In this document: piece after piece, positions 8,788-17,581 of the stretch | Numbering within the stretch: the stretch's first letter is position 1 | Layout of the letters: each line of letters opens with the position of its first letter | From: an uncultured Solobacterium sp. | Lineage (GTDB): Bacteria; Bacillota_I; Bacilli_A; Erysipelotrichales; Erysipelotrichaceae | Reading direction: 5' to 3' | DNA length: 41,016 bases | Assembly: GCA_938041275.1 (NCBI GenBank) | Contig: CALISH010000013.1 | Span: forward strand, 1-41,016 | Program-made: the position numbers and the translations under genes | Notes under the pieces: model-generated | The model's database searches: none | What the model was told of the DNA's origin: nothing | The model's input: only the letters and a program-made list of their open reading frames with translations

Positions 8788-9735
8788 AACGGAATTCAAT
8801 ACGAACGTAGTTGTGCAAAATACTTGTCTACACTCGGATATAAAAATATAACTCTCACCAAGGCAAGTGGTGACCAAGGCATTGATATTATCGCTACCAA
8901 AGGGAATTTAAAATACGGTTTCCAATGTAAGTATTACGGTAAAACCGTAGGAAATGATGCTGTACAACAAGCCTTCTCCGGTATCGCATATTACAAGCTA
9001 GATAAAGCAGTTGTGATTACTAACAGCGACTTCTCCTCTGGTGCACGTAAGTTAGCTGAAGAGGCAGATGTCCTATTATGGGATCATGTAGAACCGATAG
9101 AAGAAGATAATCGTTATACACTTTATCAGGCAATGGCTATTCTCTTCTTTGGTTGGTCAATCATTCAACTCTATCAGATTTTCTATAGTGCAGAGCCAAC
9201 CAAAGACTATCAATTTATTTCCTATAGTCTATTATTTATCGCATCCTTCTTACAGGCAATTCCACATCATGCACGGATCGCAGCAGGTATCGCGGTAATA
9301 CTCTCTTCAATACATGCATACATGTATTCAATACAGAAGACATTCTCAATCTTTACACTAGAGTATTATCAGGTTGCGTTATTCTTCTTTATTATCGTTA
9401 CATTTATTCGATTTGTATACTATATCAAAAAATACTCAATTCGTCACCAAGCAAATAAGCGGAATCAATTACGACAAGATATACAAGAGACACGTTTTAC
9501 GATTGCACAAAATATGGCTGTCTTCCTCGCAAATGAATTTAACTGTAATGTGAAAGTAATCGATACAAAGGTAACCGATAACAACCTTATCATTACCTTA
9601 CAAACTAATCGTACACAAACAAGCCAACTAGCATCGATACAAACAAAATTAAACCAAAACCAAGAACAGATTCAATATGAACTACGTGCTACTGCACTAC
9701 ACATGATTGAACTAACAATCAAAGCCAATCATTAA
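8785..9735 (+). CDS. Membrane-anchored Mrr-type restriction endonuclease-like protein
   Basis: The N-terminal ~105 residues form a restriction endonuclease-like Mrr_cat domain with a plausible PD-(D/E)xK site: Glu7, Asp34 in GDQGIDIIA, and Gln47-Cys-Lys49. The family cleaves DNA, often methylated or foreign. Here the domain is followed by about four hydrophobic segments (roughly 115-215) and a C-terminal ~90-residue soluble region with a Q-rich helical stretch. The protein is thus probably tethered to the inner face of the membrane. No methyltransferase or specificity subunit is adjacent. Its stop codon overlaps that of the convergent CpXC gene. A housekeeping role in DNA processing cannot be excluded. 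Confidence 0.8.
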   Translation: MNGIQYERSCAKYLSTLGYKNITLTKASGDQGIDIIATKGNLKYGFQCKYYGKTVGNDAVQQAFSGIAYYKLDKAVVITNSDFSSGARKLAEEADVLLWDHVEPIEEDNRYTLYQAMAILFFGWSIIQLYQIFYSAEPTKDYQFISYSLLFIASFLQAIPHHARIAAGIAVILSSIHAYMYSIQKTFSIFTLEYYQVALFFFIIVTFIRFVYYIKKYSIRHQANKRNQLRQDIQETRFTIAQNMAVFLANEFNCNVKVIDTKVTDNNLIITLQTNRTQTSQLASIQTKLNQNQEQIQYELRATALHMIELTIKANH

Positions 9736-9753
9736 TTCGGCTGGCTTTGTTTT
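9720..9753. terminator. Terminator overlapping two convergent stop codons
   Basis: CAAAGCCA (9720-9727) pairs with TGGCTTTG (9742-9749), followed by TTTTTC on the plus strand. The loop contains the overlapping stop codons of the Mrr-like and CpXC genes. Confidence 0.7.
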
Positions 9754-10430
9754 TCTTTAACTTTTCTTAGGAAATCACTGACCCAATTTGAGTCAATTTC
9801 TATAGATTCATCTTCAGTTAGATATGGTTTGTAGTGTTCTTCTAAAGTTTGATACAGTTCTTTGGTAAAAGGAACTTCTCCCACAATTCCATCCCCAGAT
9901 TGAATTAGGAATGCATACTCATCACCACTTGTATTGAAATACATGTGATCAATTTCTAAACTTTGTGATTGTATCTTAGCTAGATCCCCTGTTACATACT
10001 TACCAATTTCGATGATACGATCATCTAACCCAAGTAGGGCAATCAGTACCTTTTCTTGCATGTCTGATTGATTTGACACAATTCTCTTCGTGCATGTCTC
10101 AATCCACTTATTTAACGCTTCATCCAACTCATCGCGATGATAGCGACGATGAAACATGAGGTTCATCTCTTCATAATCTTTTTGGTTATCTGGATATCCA
10201 ACCAATAGATTCTTACTGCCATCATGATACATGCATGTATATAACATGTTTTGTTCCGTATGGCATTTTGAGCAGCTATGACGGAATAACTTACCACGCA
10301 GTAGGCTTGTTTCTGCAGATGGATCTAAAGCTGTATCAATGAGTGATTTGATTTTAACCTTCTCCTTCTTCCCGCAGGAATGACAAGTAATCTCTGCTTC
10401 ATAGGTATTCATCTCTGCTCTTTTAAACAT
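9732..10430 (-). CDS. CpXC domain protein
   Basis: A 232-residue protein with two CxxC pairs near the N-terminus (CHSCG at 16-20 and CSKC about 40 residues later), fitting the CpXC family of unknown function. The pairs probably bind zinc. The rest is predicted soluble alpha/beta with an acidic C-terminus. I start at the ATG at 10430 rather than an in-frame TTG 12 bases upstream, because that TTG is itself part of the TTGGAG ribosome site. It lies about 18 bases after the fructokinase stop and is probably co-transcribed with it. Confidence 0.78.
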   Translation of the reverse strand: MFKRAEMNTYEAEITCHSCGKKEKVKIKSLIDTALDPSAETSLLRGKLFRHSCSKCHTEQNMLYTCMYHDGSKNLLVGYPDNQKDYEEMNLMFHRRYHRDELDEALNKWIETCTKRIVSNQSDMQEKVLIALLGLDDRIIEIGKYVTGDLAKIQSQSLEIDHMYFNTSGDEYAFLIQSGDGIVGEVPFTKELYQTLEEHYKPYLTEDESIEIDSNWVSDFLRKVKEKQSQPN

Positions 10431-10448
10431 GGTATTCTCCAAAACTTT

Positions 10449-11396
10449 TTATTTCTGTAATTCTTCTAATGTTGGGGCCGCATTCATCGCACCCTTTTTC
10501 GTCGTAACGATGGCAGCTGCGTGATTTGCAAAACATAATCCATCTTTGATCATCTCAGGTGAAATCTGATCAGGCTTTTGTTTGTGATGGTCTAAATAGT
10601 ATAATAGCGCACCAACAAACGTATCACCTGCACCGGTTGTATCAATTGGATCTACTTTATGTGCATCCGCATGACTATGACAATGTTTCAAGTAAGCGTC
10701 ACTACCCTCAGGTCCATATGTCACAATGACATGTTCAACACCATATTGTTTTACCACTTCAATGGCTTCTTTGACAGACGATTTACCAGTAATAAATTCC
10801 ACTTCATCATCTGCCATCTTAACGATATTTGCATACTTCATAAAGGATAATACTGTTTGTTTACACTCATTTAAATCATCCCAAAGATCTTTACGAATGT
10901 TTGGATCAAACAGGATTGTCGCATTCGCTGCTTTCGCCTTCTGTAACAAGTACTCTGTTGCGTACTTCACAGGATATTCTACTAAGTCAACAGAGCCAAA
11001 ACTGATATAGTCATCGCTTGTAAATTCAACTTCTTCAACATCACACTTATCTAAAAGTAAGTCTGCACTTGGATTACGATAGAAACTAAAGTCACGCTGT
11101 CCATCATCCGCAAGGCTTACAAAGGCTAACGCTGTCTTTGCCTTCTTTGTAGTCTTTAAATATCTTGTATTAACACCATAACCCGCAATCGTATCTTTTA
11201 AGAAATGTCCAAATGGATCATCTCCAACCATACCGATAAAATAAGCTTCTGCACCAAGTTTCGCTGCGGCTACTGCCACATTGGCTGGTGCTCCTCCTGG
11301 TCTTTTTTGAAAGGCATCCACAGCACTTAGGCTTGCGGCTGTCTGTACTGGAATAAAGTCAATTAACGCTTCCCCGATTGTATAGATTTTTCCCAT
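10449..11396 (-). CDS. Fructokinase, PfkB family
   Basis: ATP-dependent sugar kinase, most likely fructose to fructose-6-phosphate; cytoplasmic. The 315 residues include the PfkB N-terminal signature GGAPANVAVAAAKLGA (about 32-47), the GDDPFG motif and the C-terminal anion-hole and base motif DTTGAGDTFVGALL (about 254-267). The composition GEALIDFIP at the N-terminus is typical of ScrK/fructokinase rather than ribokinase. GGAG precedes the ATG by about 9 bases. A promoter is visible upstream, and the CpXC gene follows closely. The substrate is inferred from family resemblance only. Confidence 0.88.
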   Translation of the reverse strand: MGKIYTIGEALIDFIPVQTAASLSAVDAFQKRPGGAPANVAVAAAKLGAEAYFIGMVGDDPFGHFLKDTIAGYGVNTRYLKTTKKAKTALAFVSLADDGQRDFSFYRNPSADLLLDKCDVEEVEFTSDDYISFGSVDLVEYPVKYATEYLLQKAKAANATILFDPNIRKDLWDDLNECKQTVLSFMKYANIVKMADDEVEFITGKSSVKEAIEVVKQYGVEHVIVTYGPEGSDAYLKHCHSHADAHKVDPIDTTGAGDTFVGALLYYLDHHKQKPDQISPEMIKDGLCFANHAAAIVTTKKGAMNAAPTLEELQK

Positions 11397-11421
11397 ATAT
11401 TTTCTCCAACTTTATATACTG

Positions 11422-11451
11422 ATTTTACCCTTTTTAATCGTACTAGTGCAA
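11422..11451 (-). promoter_or_regulatory. Promoter of the fructokinase-CpXC unit
   Basis: On the minus strand TTGCAC (11446-11451) and TAAAAT (11422-11427) are separated by 18 bases, ending about 25 bases before the fructokinase start codon. Confidence 0.5.
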
Positions 11452-11529
11452 TCTTTCCCATCATTTTTATTATTTTTTCTACTGGAAAAATCTGTTCATT
11501 TGTTACTACATATCTGATGTATCTTACAA

Positions 11530-11558
11530 CAAAAAAACCAAAGCACATTGTGCCTTGG
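11530..11558 (-). terminator. Intrinsic terminator after rubrerythrin
   Basis: On the minus strand CCAAGGCAC pairs with GTGCTTTGG (11558-11538, one G-U pair, AAT loop), followed by seven T residues. It ends the rubrerythrin transcript just 16 bases after its stop codon. Confidence 0.85.
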
Positions 11559-11573
11559 CATAAATTCATACTA

Positions 11574-12122
11574 TTAAAAATTCTCTGCGTGAATTTCAAA
11601 GAATGCTTGTGGGTGATGACATACTGGGCAAACTTCTGGGGCTTCCATACCAACAACGATATGACCACAGTTACGGCATTCCCAAATCTTTACTTCGCTC
11701 TTCTTGAATACTTCCTGCATTTCTACATTCTGAAGTAACTTTCTGTAACGTTCTTCATGCATCTTTTCAATAGCACCAACGCCTCTAAACTGAGCAGCTA
11801 AATCGTGGAAGCCTTCTTCCTCGGCATCCTTAGCCATACGCTCATACATGTCAGTCCACTCGTAGTTTTCACCATTGGCAGCTGCTTGTAAGTTTTCCTT
11901 AACATCACCAAGCATGCCTAATGCCTTAAACCAAAGCTTTGCATGTTCCTTTTCGTTTTCTGCTGTCTTTAAGAATAAAGCGGCGATTTGTTCAAAGCCT
12001 GCTTTCTTAGCTACAGAAGCGAAGAATGTATACTTGTTTCTAGCTTCTGATTCTCCTCTAAATGCTTCTAAGAGGTTCTTTTCAGTTTTAGTACCTGCAT
12101 AAGGGTTCTTTTTGTTTTCCAT
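11574..12122 (-). CDS. Rubrerythrin
   Basis: Non-haem di-iron peroxidase of anaerobes that reduces hydrogen peroxide. The 182-residue protein has a four-helix ferritin-like domain with Glu and ExxH ligands (EAFRGESEARNKYTF, ENEKEHAKLW, EKMHEERYRKL). A C-terminal rubredoxin-like domain carries CRNCG and CPVC as the iron ligands. The start at 12122 has GGAGGAG at the right distance; a longer frame to 12149 would put the ribosome site inside the coding region. The gene is monocistronic, with a terminator right after it. It suggests an oxygen-sensitive lifestyle. Confidence 0.95.
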   Translation of the reverse strand: MENKKNPYAGTKTEKNLLEAFRGESEARNKYTFFASVAKKAGFEQIAALFLKTAENEKEHAKLWFKALGMLGDVKENLQAAANGENYEWTDMYERMAKDAEEEGFHDLAAQFRGVGAIEKMHEERYRKLLQNVEMQEVFKKSEVKIWECRNCGHIVVGMEAPEVCPVCHHPQAFFEIHAENF

Positions 12123-12232
12123 TATTTTCTCCTCCATGTTTCCACACACTCTCTTTGGAAACCATACTTATCTTCTTCCTATTGTTGTAGAAAGTCAACG
12201 ATATTACTATAGATTTCATCAATCTTTTGCCT

Positions 12233-12255
12233 AAAAAAACGTTCCCTTAGGAACG
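12233..12255 (-). terminator. Intrinsic terminator after SemiSWEET
   Basis: On the minus strand CGTTCC-TAAG-GGAACG is followed by seven T residues (12240-12255 stem, T tract to 12234). It lies directly after the SemiSWEET stop. Confidence 0.85.
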
Positions 12256-12259
12256 CTTT

Positions 12260-12517
12260 CTAAAGTGCTGTAATTGCGGCGATTGCGCCAAAGAATACAC
12301 CAGGTAAGTTTGCCATCATTAGTGGCCAATCCTTCTTCTCTTGCATAAAACCGTATGTCACCCATAAGGAACAGTTGATAGCCGCAACCATAGGTTGTAA
12401 GAAACCACTCTTCATTCCATGTAGGTTATTCATAATCTGTGGGAAGTAGGAAACATACATTAACATTGCTGTACATGTCGCAATCCATCCTAATGTTTTT
12501 AATGCCTTTTGATTCAT
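12260..12517 (-). CDS. SemiSWEET family small sugar transporter (first copy)
   Basis: An 85-residue three-helix membrane protein of the MtN3/SWEET family; bacterial SemiSWEETs dimerise to form a sugar uniport pore. The PQ motif is visible in helix 1 (YFPQIMNNL, about residue 24-32), with a Trp-rich second helix (SLWVTYGFM) and an Asn-Leu-Pro-Gly third helix. AGAGGGG lies 9 bases before the ATG; a GTG immediately before it could also serve. It is monocistronic with its own terminator. A diverged paralogue lies at 39052-39312. Substrate unknown. Confidence 0.85.
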   Translation of the reverse strand: MNQKALKTLGWIATCTAMLMYVSYFPQIMNNLHGMKSGFLQPMVAAINCSLWVTYGFMQEKKDWPLMMANLPGVFFGAIAAITAL

Positions 12518-12637
12518 CACTTATGCCCCTCTTTCTGGATATCGCTCTTAAGCTATGTGTATATCAAGAACGAACGCAAGCATTCTACTACATTCTTTTC
12601 TTTTATGTAAGATATTTTTTCAAATGAATTATGTGAG

Positions 12638-12662
12638 ATAAAAAAATCCGGGACTCCGGATT
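12638..12662 (-). terminator. Intrinsic terminator after lactate dehydrogenase
   Basis: AATCCGG (12645-12651) and CCGGATT (12656-12662) form a tight stem with a four-base loop. On the minus strand it is followed by a T tract ending in ATC, just after the LDH stop. Confidence 0.88.
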
Positions 12663-12667
12663 TCTTA

Positions 12668-13624
12668 TTAGAATTCTACGCCTTCCATTGTCTTCTTCAA
12701 GACAGCTGCAGATTCAGAAAGCTTTGTACGTTCTTCTTCACTGAGGGAGATTGGCACCAATTCTTCAATACCATTTCTGCCGACGATTGCTGGAACACTT
12801 AGAGATACATCACTAATACCATACTCACCATGTAATGCAGTCGATACAGGTAAGATAGACTTTTCATCACGTAAGATTGCACGACAGATTCTTACAACTG
12901 ACATTGCAATTCCGTAGTAAGTAGCGTTCTTTCTTTCAATAATCTTGTACGCAGCGTTCTTAACATCTTCTGCGATATCTTCTTGTGCAACCTTCATGTC
13001 AAGATCACCACCCATACCTCTTAACGCGAAGAAGTCAGCGAGTGGAACACCTGATACATTTGCCATAGACCATGTACAGATCTCAGAGTCACCATGTTCA
13101 CCGATAACATATGCGTGAACAGAACGTGAGTCAACATCCAAACGTGTTCCCAATAGATATCTTAAACGTGCGGAGTCTAATACAGTACCTGAGCCAAATA
13201 CACGATTCTCTGGCATGCCGGAAGCTTTCTGTGCATAGTACGTTAGGATATCAACTGGATTAGCTACAATCAATAAGATTCCTTCAGGATTTTGTGCTTT
13301 GATTTCAGCCATAATACCAGAGTGAATCTGGATATTCTTCTTGATTAAGTCAAGGCGTGTTTCACCTGGCTTTTGTGCAGCACCGGCTGTAACGATAATG
13401 ATAGCCGCATCCTTGATATCGGAATAATCACCTGCATAGATATTCATTGGAGAACTGATTGAAGTACCATGACCAATATCCATAGCTTCTCCTTCAGCCT
13501 TAGCACGATTTACATCTAATAAAACCATTTCTGAAAATAGGCCGCTTTGCATTAAGGCAAATGCACTAGAGGATCCAACGAATCCACAACCTACAACTGC
13601 GACTTTACGAAAATTAATACTCAT
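12668..13624 (-). CDS. ldh: L-lactate dehydrogenase
   Basis: Reduces pyruvate to L-lactate with NADH, regenerating NAD in fermentation; cytoplasmic tetramer. The 318 residues show the Rossmann motif GCGFVGSS (about 12-19), the DMVLLDVN-like NAD-specific Asp in LLDVNRAKAEG, and VANPVDILTY. The substrate arginine lies in SGTVLDSARLRYLL, and the catalytic histidine is in GEHGDSE. A malate dehydrogenase would usually show a different loop before that Arg. AAAGGA lies upstream. A TATAAT box (13661-13666, minus strand) suggests a promoter about 40 bases before the start, but the -35 is weak. Confidence 0.95.
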   Translation of the reverse strand: MSINFRKVAVVGCGFVGSSSAFALMQSGLFSEMVLLDVNRAKAEGEAMDIGHGTSISSPMNIYAGDYSDIKDAAIIIVTAGAAQKPGETRLDLIKKNIQIHSGIMAEIKAQNPEGILLIVANPVDILTYYAQKASGMPENRVFGSGTVLDSARLRYLLGTRLDVDSRSVHAYVIGEHGDSEICTWSMANVSGVPLADFFALRGMGGDLDMKVAQEDIAEDVKNAAYKIIERKNATYYGIAMSVVRICRAILRDEKSILPVSTALHGEYGISDVSLSVPAIVGRNGIEELVPISLSEEERTKLSESAAVLKKTMEGVEF

Positions 13625-13705
13625 ATTTCATATATCCTTTCTGTTTTAAGATACGTCTCCATTATAGGCATTTCTTTTTAAAAATACACTTAATGTAATT
13701 CAAAA

Positions 13706-13740
13706 AAACATCTTACAGTCTCAATTCTTGCAAGATGTTT
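13706..13740 (-). terminator. Intrinsic terminator after the Na/Pi cotransporter
   Basis: On the minus strand AAACATCTT (13740-13732) pairs with AAGATGTTT (13714-13706), followed by a T run. It lies about 10 bases after the cotransporter stop. Confidence 0.75.
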
Positions 13741-13750
13741 CATATATCAA

Positions 13751-15436
13751 CTATTTTGTTGTTGCGTCTGTCAGTGTTGGATTGAAACTAGCATCAACAT
13801 AATCCAATAATGCTGACTTGGCAATATTACAGCAGTGGTCACCCATACGCTCTAATGTACCAAGAATATCACAGTAGATAGAAGCAGCGACAGAAGATTC
13901 ACATTGGTTCTTAGACATACGTGTGAAATGTGCTTGACGTGCTACATACTCTGCTTTATCCATCTCTTCTTCTAACGCCATTAATTCTTCATAGATAATC
14001 TTATCTTTTGTACGATAAACTGCAATTGCCTTTGCGTACATTTCTTTGAACTTATCATACATACCATTGATATCGCCCATCGCAAAGGAAGTTAATCCGC
14101 TACGATCCTCTTGGACCATCTTATAGAACTCAGATAAGTTCATCGATAAGTCACCTAAACGTTCAAGGTTCTTGATGATTTCTAGATCCCTACGAATATC
14201 TGCCTGGTCAACAGCCGTTAAATTGGAATTAGCAGAAACCTGGACCAAGAACTCTGTAATCTTACGGTCTAAAGAGTTGATCATAGACTCAGACTGCTTT
14301 AGGTTCTCAAAGTCTTCATCCGTACCAGGCTTATTTAGGAAAGTACGAGAATCAGAGACATCTTCACCAACAACATCCGCCAACTTGAAGATCGCATCTC
14401 TAGCTGCGGAAATCGCAACTGCAGGAAGCTCAGTATTCGCAAGGTTAGCATCCAACTCATCGATATTAATTTCAATCTTCTTAGGCTCTTCACCACGCAC
14501 GATCAAGCGGATTAATGAACAGAATTGACGAAGGAGTGGGAAGAATACGATTGTCGCAACCGTATTAAACATAATATGTGCCACTGCTATCTGCATCATT
14601 CCGCTAATATTTAACAGTGCGCAAATCCATTGTACAAAGTTAGCGTATGGTACTAAGAATATCATACCGATTGTTGTTCCGATAATATTGAACAAGATAT
14701 GAATACCAGCTGTTCTCTTAGCAGCTGTAGAGCCACCAATGGAAGCGAGAACACCCGTTACGGTTGTACCAATATTAGCACCAAACACGAATGGTAATAC
14801 AGCACTAAATGTTAGTGCACCAGCTTCGTACATCTTCTGAACGACACCGATTGTTGCAGCAGATGCCTGTACTGCACCAGTCATGATTGTACCAGCAAGT
14901 AGTGATAAGATTGGATTTGTGGACATAGCTTCCGCAAAGGACATAAATGCAGGCACATCTTTAATTGCCGCAAGTTCATCACCCATTGAATTTAAACCAA
15001 AGAAAATCAAACCAAAACCAAGAACGATATAACCAGTACTCTTAATTTTCTGTTTCTTACCAAAGCAGATAATCATTGCGCCGACGAATACAAAGTATAA
15101 AACAAACTTATTAATATCTAAGGAAATCAATAATGATGTTACTGTTGTACCAATATTAGCACCCATGACGATACCAGCAGCCTGTTCCAGGTTCATCAAA
15201 CCTGCACGAACTAAGCCAATCGTAATTGCGGTTGAAGCCGAACTTGACTGCATAACGATTGTAATCGCAATACCAATCAAAAATGCACTGAATGGATTGG
15301 TTGTATATTTATCAATATAATCTCTCAATTTATCACCAGCGACAGCCTTTAAACCATCACCCATGAAATTGATACCGATCAAGAATAGACCAAAACCACC
15401 TAGGATAATATCCCATCTAATGGATGTAAGTTCCAT
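13751..15436 (-). CDS. Na/Pi cotransporter family protein with PhoU-like C-terminal domain
   Basis: Probable sodium-dependent phosphate importer of the NptA/PNaS family, 561 residues. Residues about 10-310 hold eight or more membrane helices with the two family repeats, each containing a QSSSA-type motif (MQSSSASTAI near 63-72 and VQASAATIG near 190-198) and GANIGTT signatures. Residues about 345-545 are a PhoU-like helical bundle. AGGAGG precedes two adjacent ATGs; I prefer the second, with four-base spacing, to the first, which would be only one base away. A GGGTC/GACCC hairpin sits just upstream of the ribosome site. Monocistronic. Confidence 0.9.
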   Translation of the reverse strand: MELTSIRWDIILGGFGLFLIGINFMGDGLKAVAGDKLRDYIDKYTTNPFSAFLIGIAITIVMQSSSASTAITIGLVRAGLMNLEQAAGIVMGANIGTTVTSLLISLDINKFVLYFVFVGAMIICFGKKQKIKSTGYIVLGFGLIFFGLNSMGDELAAIKDVPAFMSFAEAMSTNPILSLLAGTIMTGAVQASAATIGVVQKMYEAGALTFSAVLPFVFGANIGTTVTGVLASIGGSTAAKRTAGIHILFNIIGTTIGMIFLVPYANFVQWICALLNISGMMQIAVAHIMFNTVATIVFFPLLRQFCSLIRLIVRGEEPKKIEINIDELDANLANTELPAVAISAARDAIFKLADVVGEDVSDSRTFLNKPGTDEDFENLKQSESMINSLDRKITEFLVQVSANSNLTAVDQADIRRDLEIIKNLERLGDLSMNLSEFYKMVQEDRSGLTSFAMGDINGMYDKFKEMYAKAIAVYRTKDKIIYEELMALEEEMDKAEYVARQAHFTRMSKNQCESSVAASIYCDILGTLERMGDHCCNIAKSALLDYVDASFNPTLTDATTK

Positions 15437-15565
15437 CATTCCTCCTATGGGTCCTAAGACCCTTCAAAATCTCCCCATAATAACACACGGAAACAAATTC
15501 AATTTAAAATATTTTAGGCTAAAATTCAAGCATTTTTCGCATTCAGCTGCTCTAACCCTTACACA

Positions 15566-16489
15566 TTATTTTGACAATTTGCAGCCCTGTGTATAATTTT
15601 TTATCTTCAACATATGATTGATAGAATTCAATACTCTTCGTTTATCTGTACTCCATAATGGCGCAATCAACTCATCCGCATTTCCATCTCCTGTTAAGCG
15701 ATGGATTACAATATGTTCATCTAAATGCGCAATACACTCTGTCACAAGATCTACATACTCATCCATCTCTAAAACATGATACTGTGATGGATTTGATAAA
15801 TATTGCATCCCTAGTCTTGTATTCTTTAAATAATGTAATAACTGTAACTTCACACCATCAACTGCACAGGTATTTAGATGTTGTATCGTCTCTAACAACA
15901 TCTTTTGATCCTCCCCAGGAAGACCTATGATGATATGCACAATCACACTGATGTTTATTGCCTTTAAATTCTTAACTGCTTTATCAAACACTTCTAGTGG
16001 ATAGCCACGGTTCATCCATTTAGCAGTACTTTCGTGAATCGTTTGTAGACCGAGTTCCACCCAAATAAACTTATTTGGATAATTTTCTTTTAACTCTTTT
16101 AAAAGTGTGATCACACTTTCTCCTAGACAATCTGGTCTAGTCGCAATAGAAATACCCGCAAATAAATCATCCTCTAAGGCTGCACTAAAGATTTTCCGTA
16201 ACTTTGCGATAGGTGCGTAGGTATTTGTGAAGGATTGAAAATATGCGATATAGTCTCCCTTAGGAATTTCTTGGTGATTATAAATCAGCTCTTCTCTGCT
16301 TAAACGTTTCCCTTCATAGGAAATCGCAAAATCTCCAGAACCACCTTCTCCACAGAAGATACAACCTCCAACAGCGACCTTACCATCACGATTTGGACAA
16401 GTCATACCTGTTTCAAGCGCTACTTTATAAAGTTTCCGTCCGAAGGTATCTTTGAGATATTGCGGAAGTGAATAATACAGTTGTTTCAT
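15566..16489 (-). CDS. Radical SAM protein, TIGR01212/YhcC family
   Basis: A 307-residue radical SAM enzyme of unresolved function. The cluster-binding cysteines are in the N-terminal segment TCPNRDGKVAVGGCIFC (about 30-46), where the widely spaced first Cys is characteristic of this family rather than the usual CxxxCxxC. TRPDC and a histidine-rich C-terminal region follow. No ribosome site precedes the ATG. TAAAAT lies exactly six bases upstream, and the preceding gene ends in a terminator only about 30 bases away, which argues for a leaderless transcript. No strong terminator was seen downstream. Confidence 0.88.
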   Translation of the reverse strand: MKQLYYSLPQYLKDTFGRKLYKVALETGMTCPNRDGKVAVGGCIFCGEGGSGDFAISYEGKRLSREELIYNHQEIPKGDYIAYFQSFTNTYAPIAKLRKIFSAALEDDLFAGISIATRPDCLGESVITLLKELKENYPNKFIWVELGLQTIHESTAKWMNRGYPLEVFDKAVKNLKAINISVIVHIIIGLPGEDQKMLLETIQHLNTCAVDGVKLQLLHYLKNTRLGMQYLSNPSQYHVLEMDEYVDLVTECIAHLDEHIVIHRLTGDGNADELIAPLWSTDKRRVLNSINHMLKIKNYTQGCKLSK

Positions 16490-16514
16490 ATCTCTATTTT
16501 ATGATGAAATGCAT

Positions 16515-16543
16515 AAGAAAAGAAGATACATCACATATCTTCT
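16515..16543 (-). terminator. Intrinsic terminator overlapping the MupG stop
   Basis: On the minus strand AGAAGATA pairs perfectly with TATCTTCT (16543-16536 with 16528-16521), followed by TTTCTT. The TGA stop of the MupG gene lies in the loop. Confidence 0.7.
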
Positions 16544-17580
16544 CTTACAAATCGAATTTTCATACCACCTTTGACAAGTTTTAAGATAGACAAATCCTTC
16601 GGTGATACATGACCAATAATATTCACACGATTATCTGCTGGAAGTGGGCTACGGACGATCTGTACTTCTCCTGCATAACGTAGGTAAGCATCATTATCCA
16701 TGGTGATTGCGCCAATTTCACGTGTCGTTGTGTTGTTTGGTGCGATGTGTTCGTCTGGCTTCTTTAATAAGCGTGCTTCTTCTACACGAACAATCCAAGA
16801 AGGACTGTCAATACGACAAGTTACTTCCTTATCATAGAAATGTTCCGCATGCTTCAATGTGACCGGAATATCAATTACACCTGTCTTACAATACGATTGA
16901 ATACGCTGTATCTCATACGTACTGATACCTGGGTCACCTACAAACACTTGATCTACATGATACTTTAACGTTAGTTCCATAAACGCTGCGTATGGAGAAA
17001 TATGACGATGATGCTCTAGGGTTGGTAAACCTTCAAAGATAGGTCCACGCTTTAATACATCCCCTGGGATGAAGGCAATCACATGGATACCTGCGGCCTG
17101 TAATGACTCTGTAATCTTTAAAAAGTACTCTTCATCTAGTCCCGTTTCACAACGTGGGTAGTAGTTATGCATTGCAAGGATTTCTTTTCCTTCACGCACC
17201 AAGTCTTCTACTTCATCCACACAAATGGTGGATGCGTTTAACACAATTGGCATCTCTTTAGCTAAGGCTAGCATCTCCGCATGGTCAAAACCATAATCCA
17301 AGCGCAATGCATATACATCTAGTAACTTCGCGATTTCTCGTACAGAGGAGACCTGAAATAACTCTAATGATTTTGTAGATACATCCGCCACAATACGGAA
17401 ACCCTCTTCATTTAACCAAGCACACATTGCATGCATGTCTTTTGTATATGTATCACTAAACTCTTCTGCGATGTGTAACGACACAAATACAAGTGGATGA
17501 TTCTTTCCTACGCCTTGCAAGTATGACTTTTGTTTTTCAAATGTGCTTAAAAATACAGAATATCCTAATGAATTTGCCAT
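16531..17580 (-). CDS. mupG: 6-phospho-N-acetylmuramidase MupG (DUF871 family)
   Basis: Cleaves MurNAc-6-phosphate-GlcNAc to MurNAc-6P and GlcNAc in the cytoplasm during peptidoglycan turnover recycling. The 349-residue protein begins ANSLGYSVFLSTFE and has a TIM-barrel body with the family motifs VSLHIAEEF, LRLDYGF, and HNYYPRCETGLDEEYF (about 150-165). A C-terminal cyclophilin-like domain contains DNRVNIIGHV. The ATG at 17580 lies one base after the MurQ stop, with GGAG in the end of murQ, so the genes are coupled. Pairing with MurQ and MurR-like genes strongly supports the assignment. Confidence 0.9.
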   Translation of the reverse strand: MANSLGYSVFLSTFEKQKSYLQGVGKNHPLVFVSLHIAEEFSDTYTKDMHAMCAWLNEEGFRIVADVSTKSLELFQVSSVREIAKLLDVYALRLDYGFDHAEMLALAKEMPIVLNASTICVDEVEDLVREGKEILAMHNYYPRCETGLDEEYFLKITESLQAAGIHVIAFIPGDVLKRGPIFEGLPTLEHHRHISPYAAFMELTLKYHVDQVFVGDPGISTYEIQRIQSYCKTGVIDIPVTLKHAEHFYDKEVTCRIDSPSWIVRVEEARLLKKPDEHIAPNNTTTREIGAITMDNDAYLRYAGEVQIVRSPLPADNRVNIIGHVSPKDLSILKLVKGGMKIRFVREDM

Positions 17581-17581
17581 G

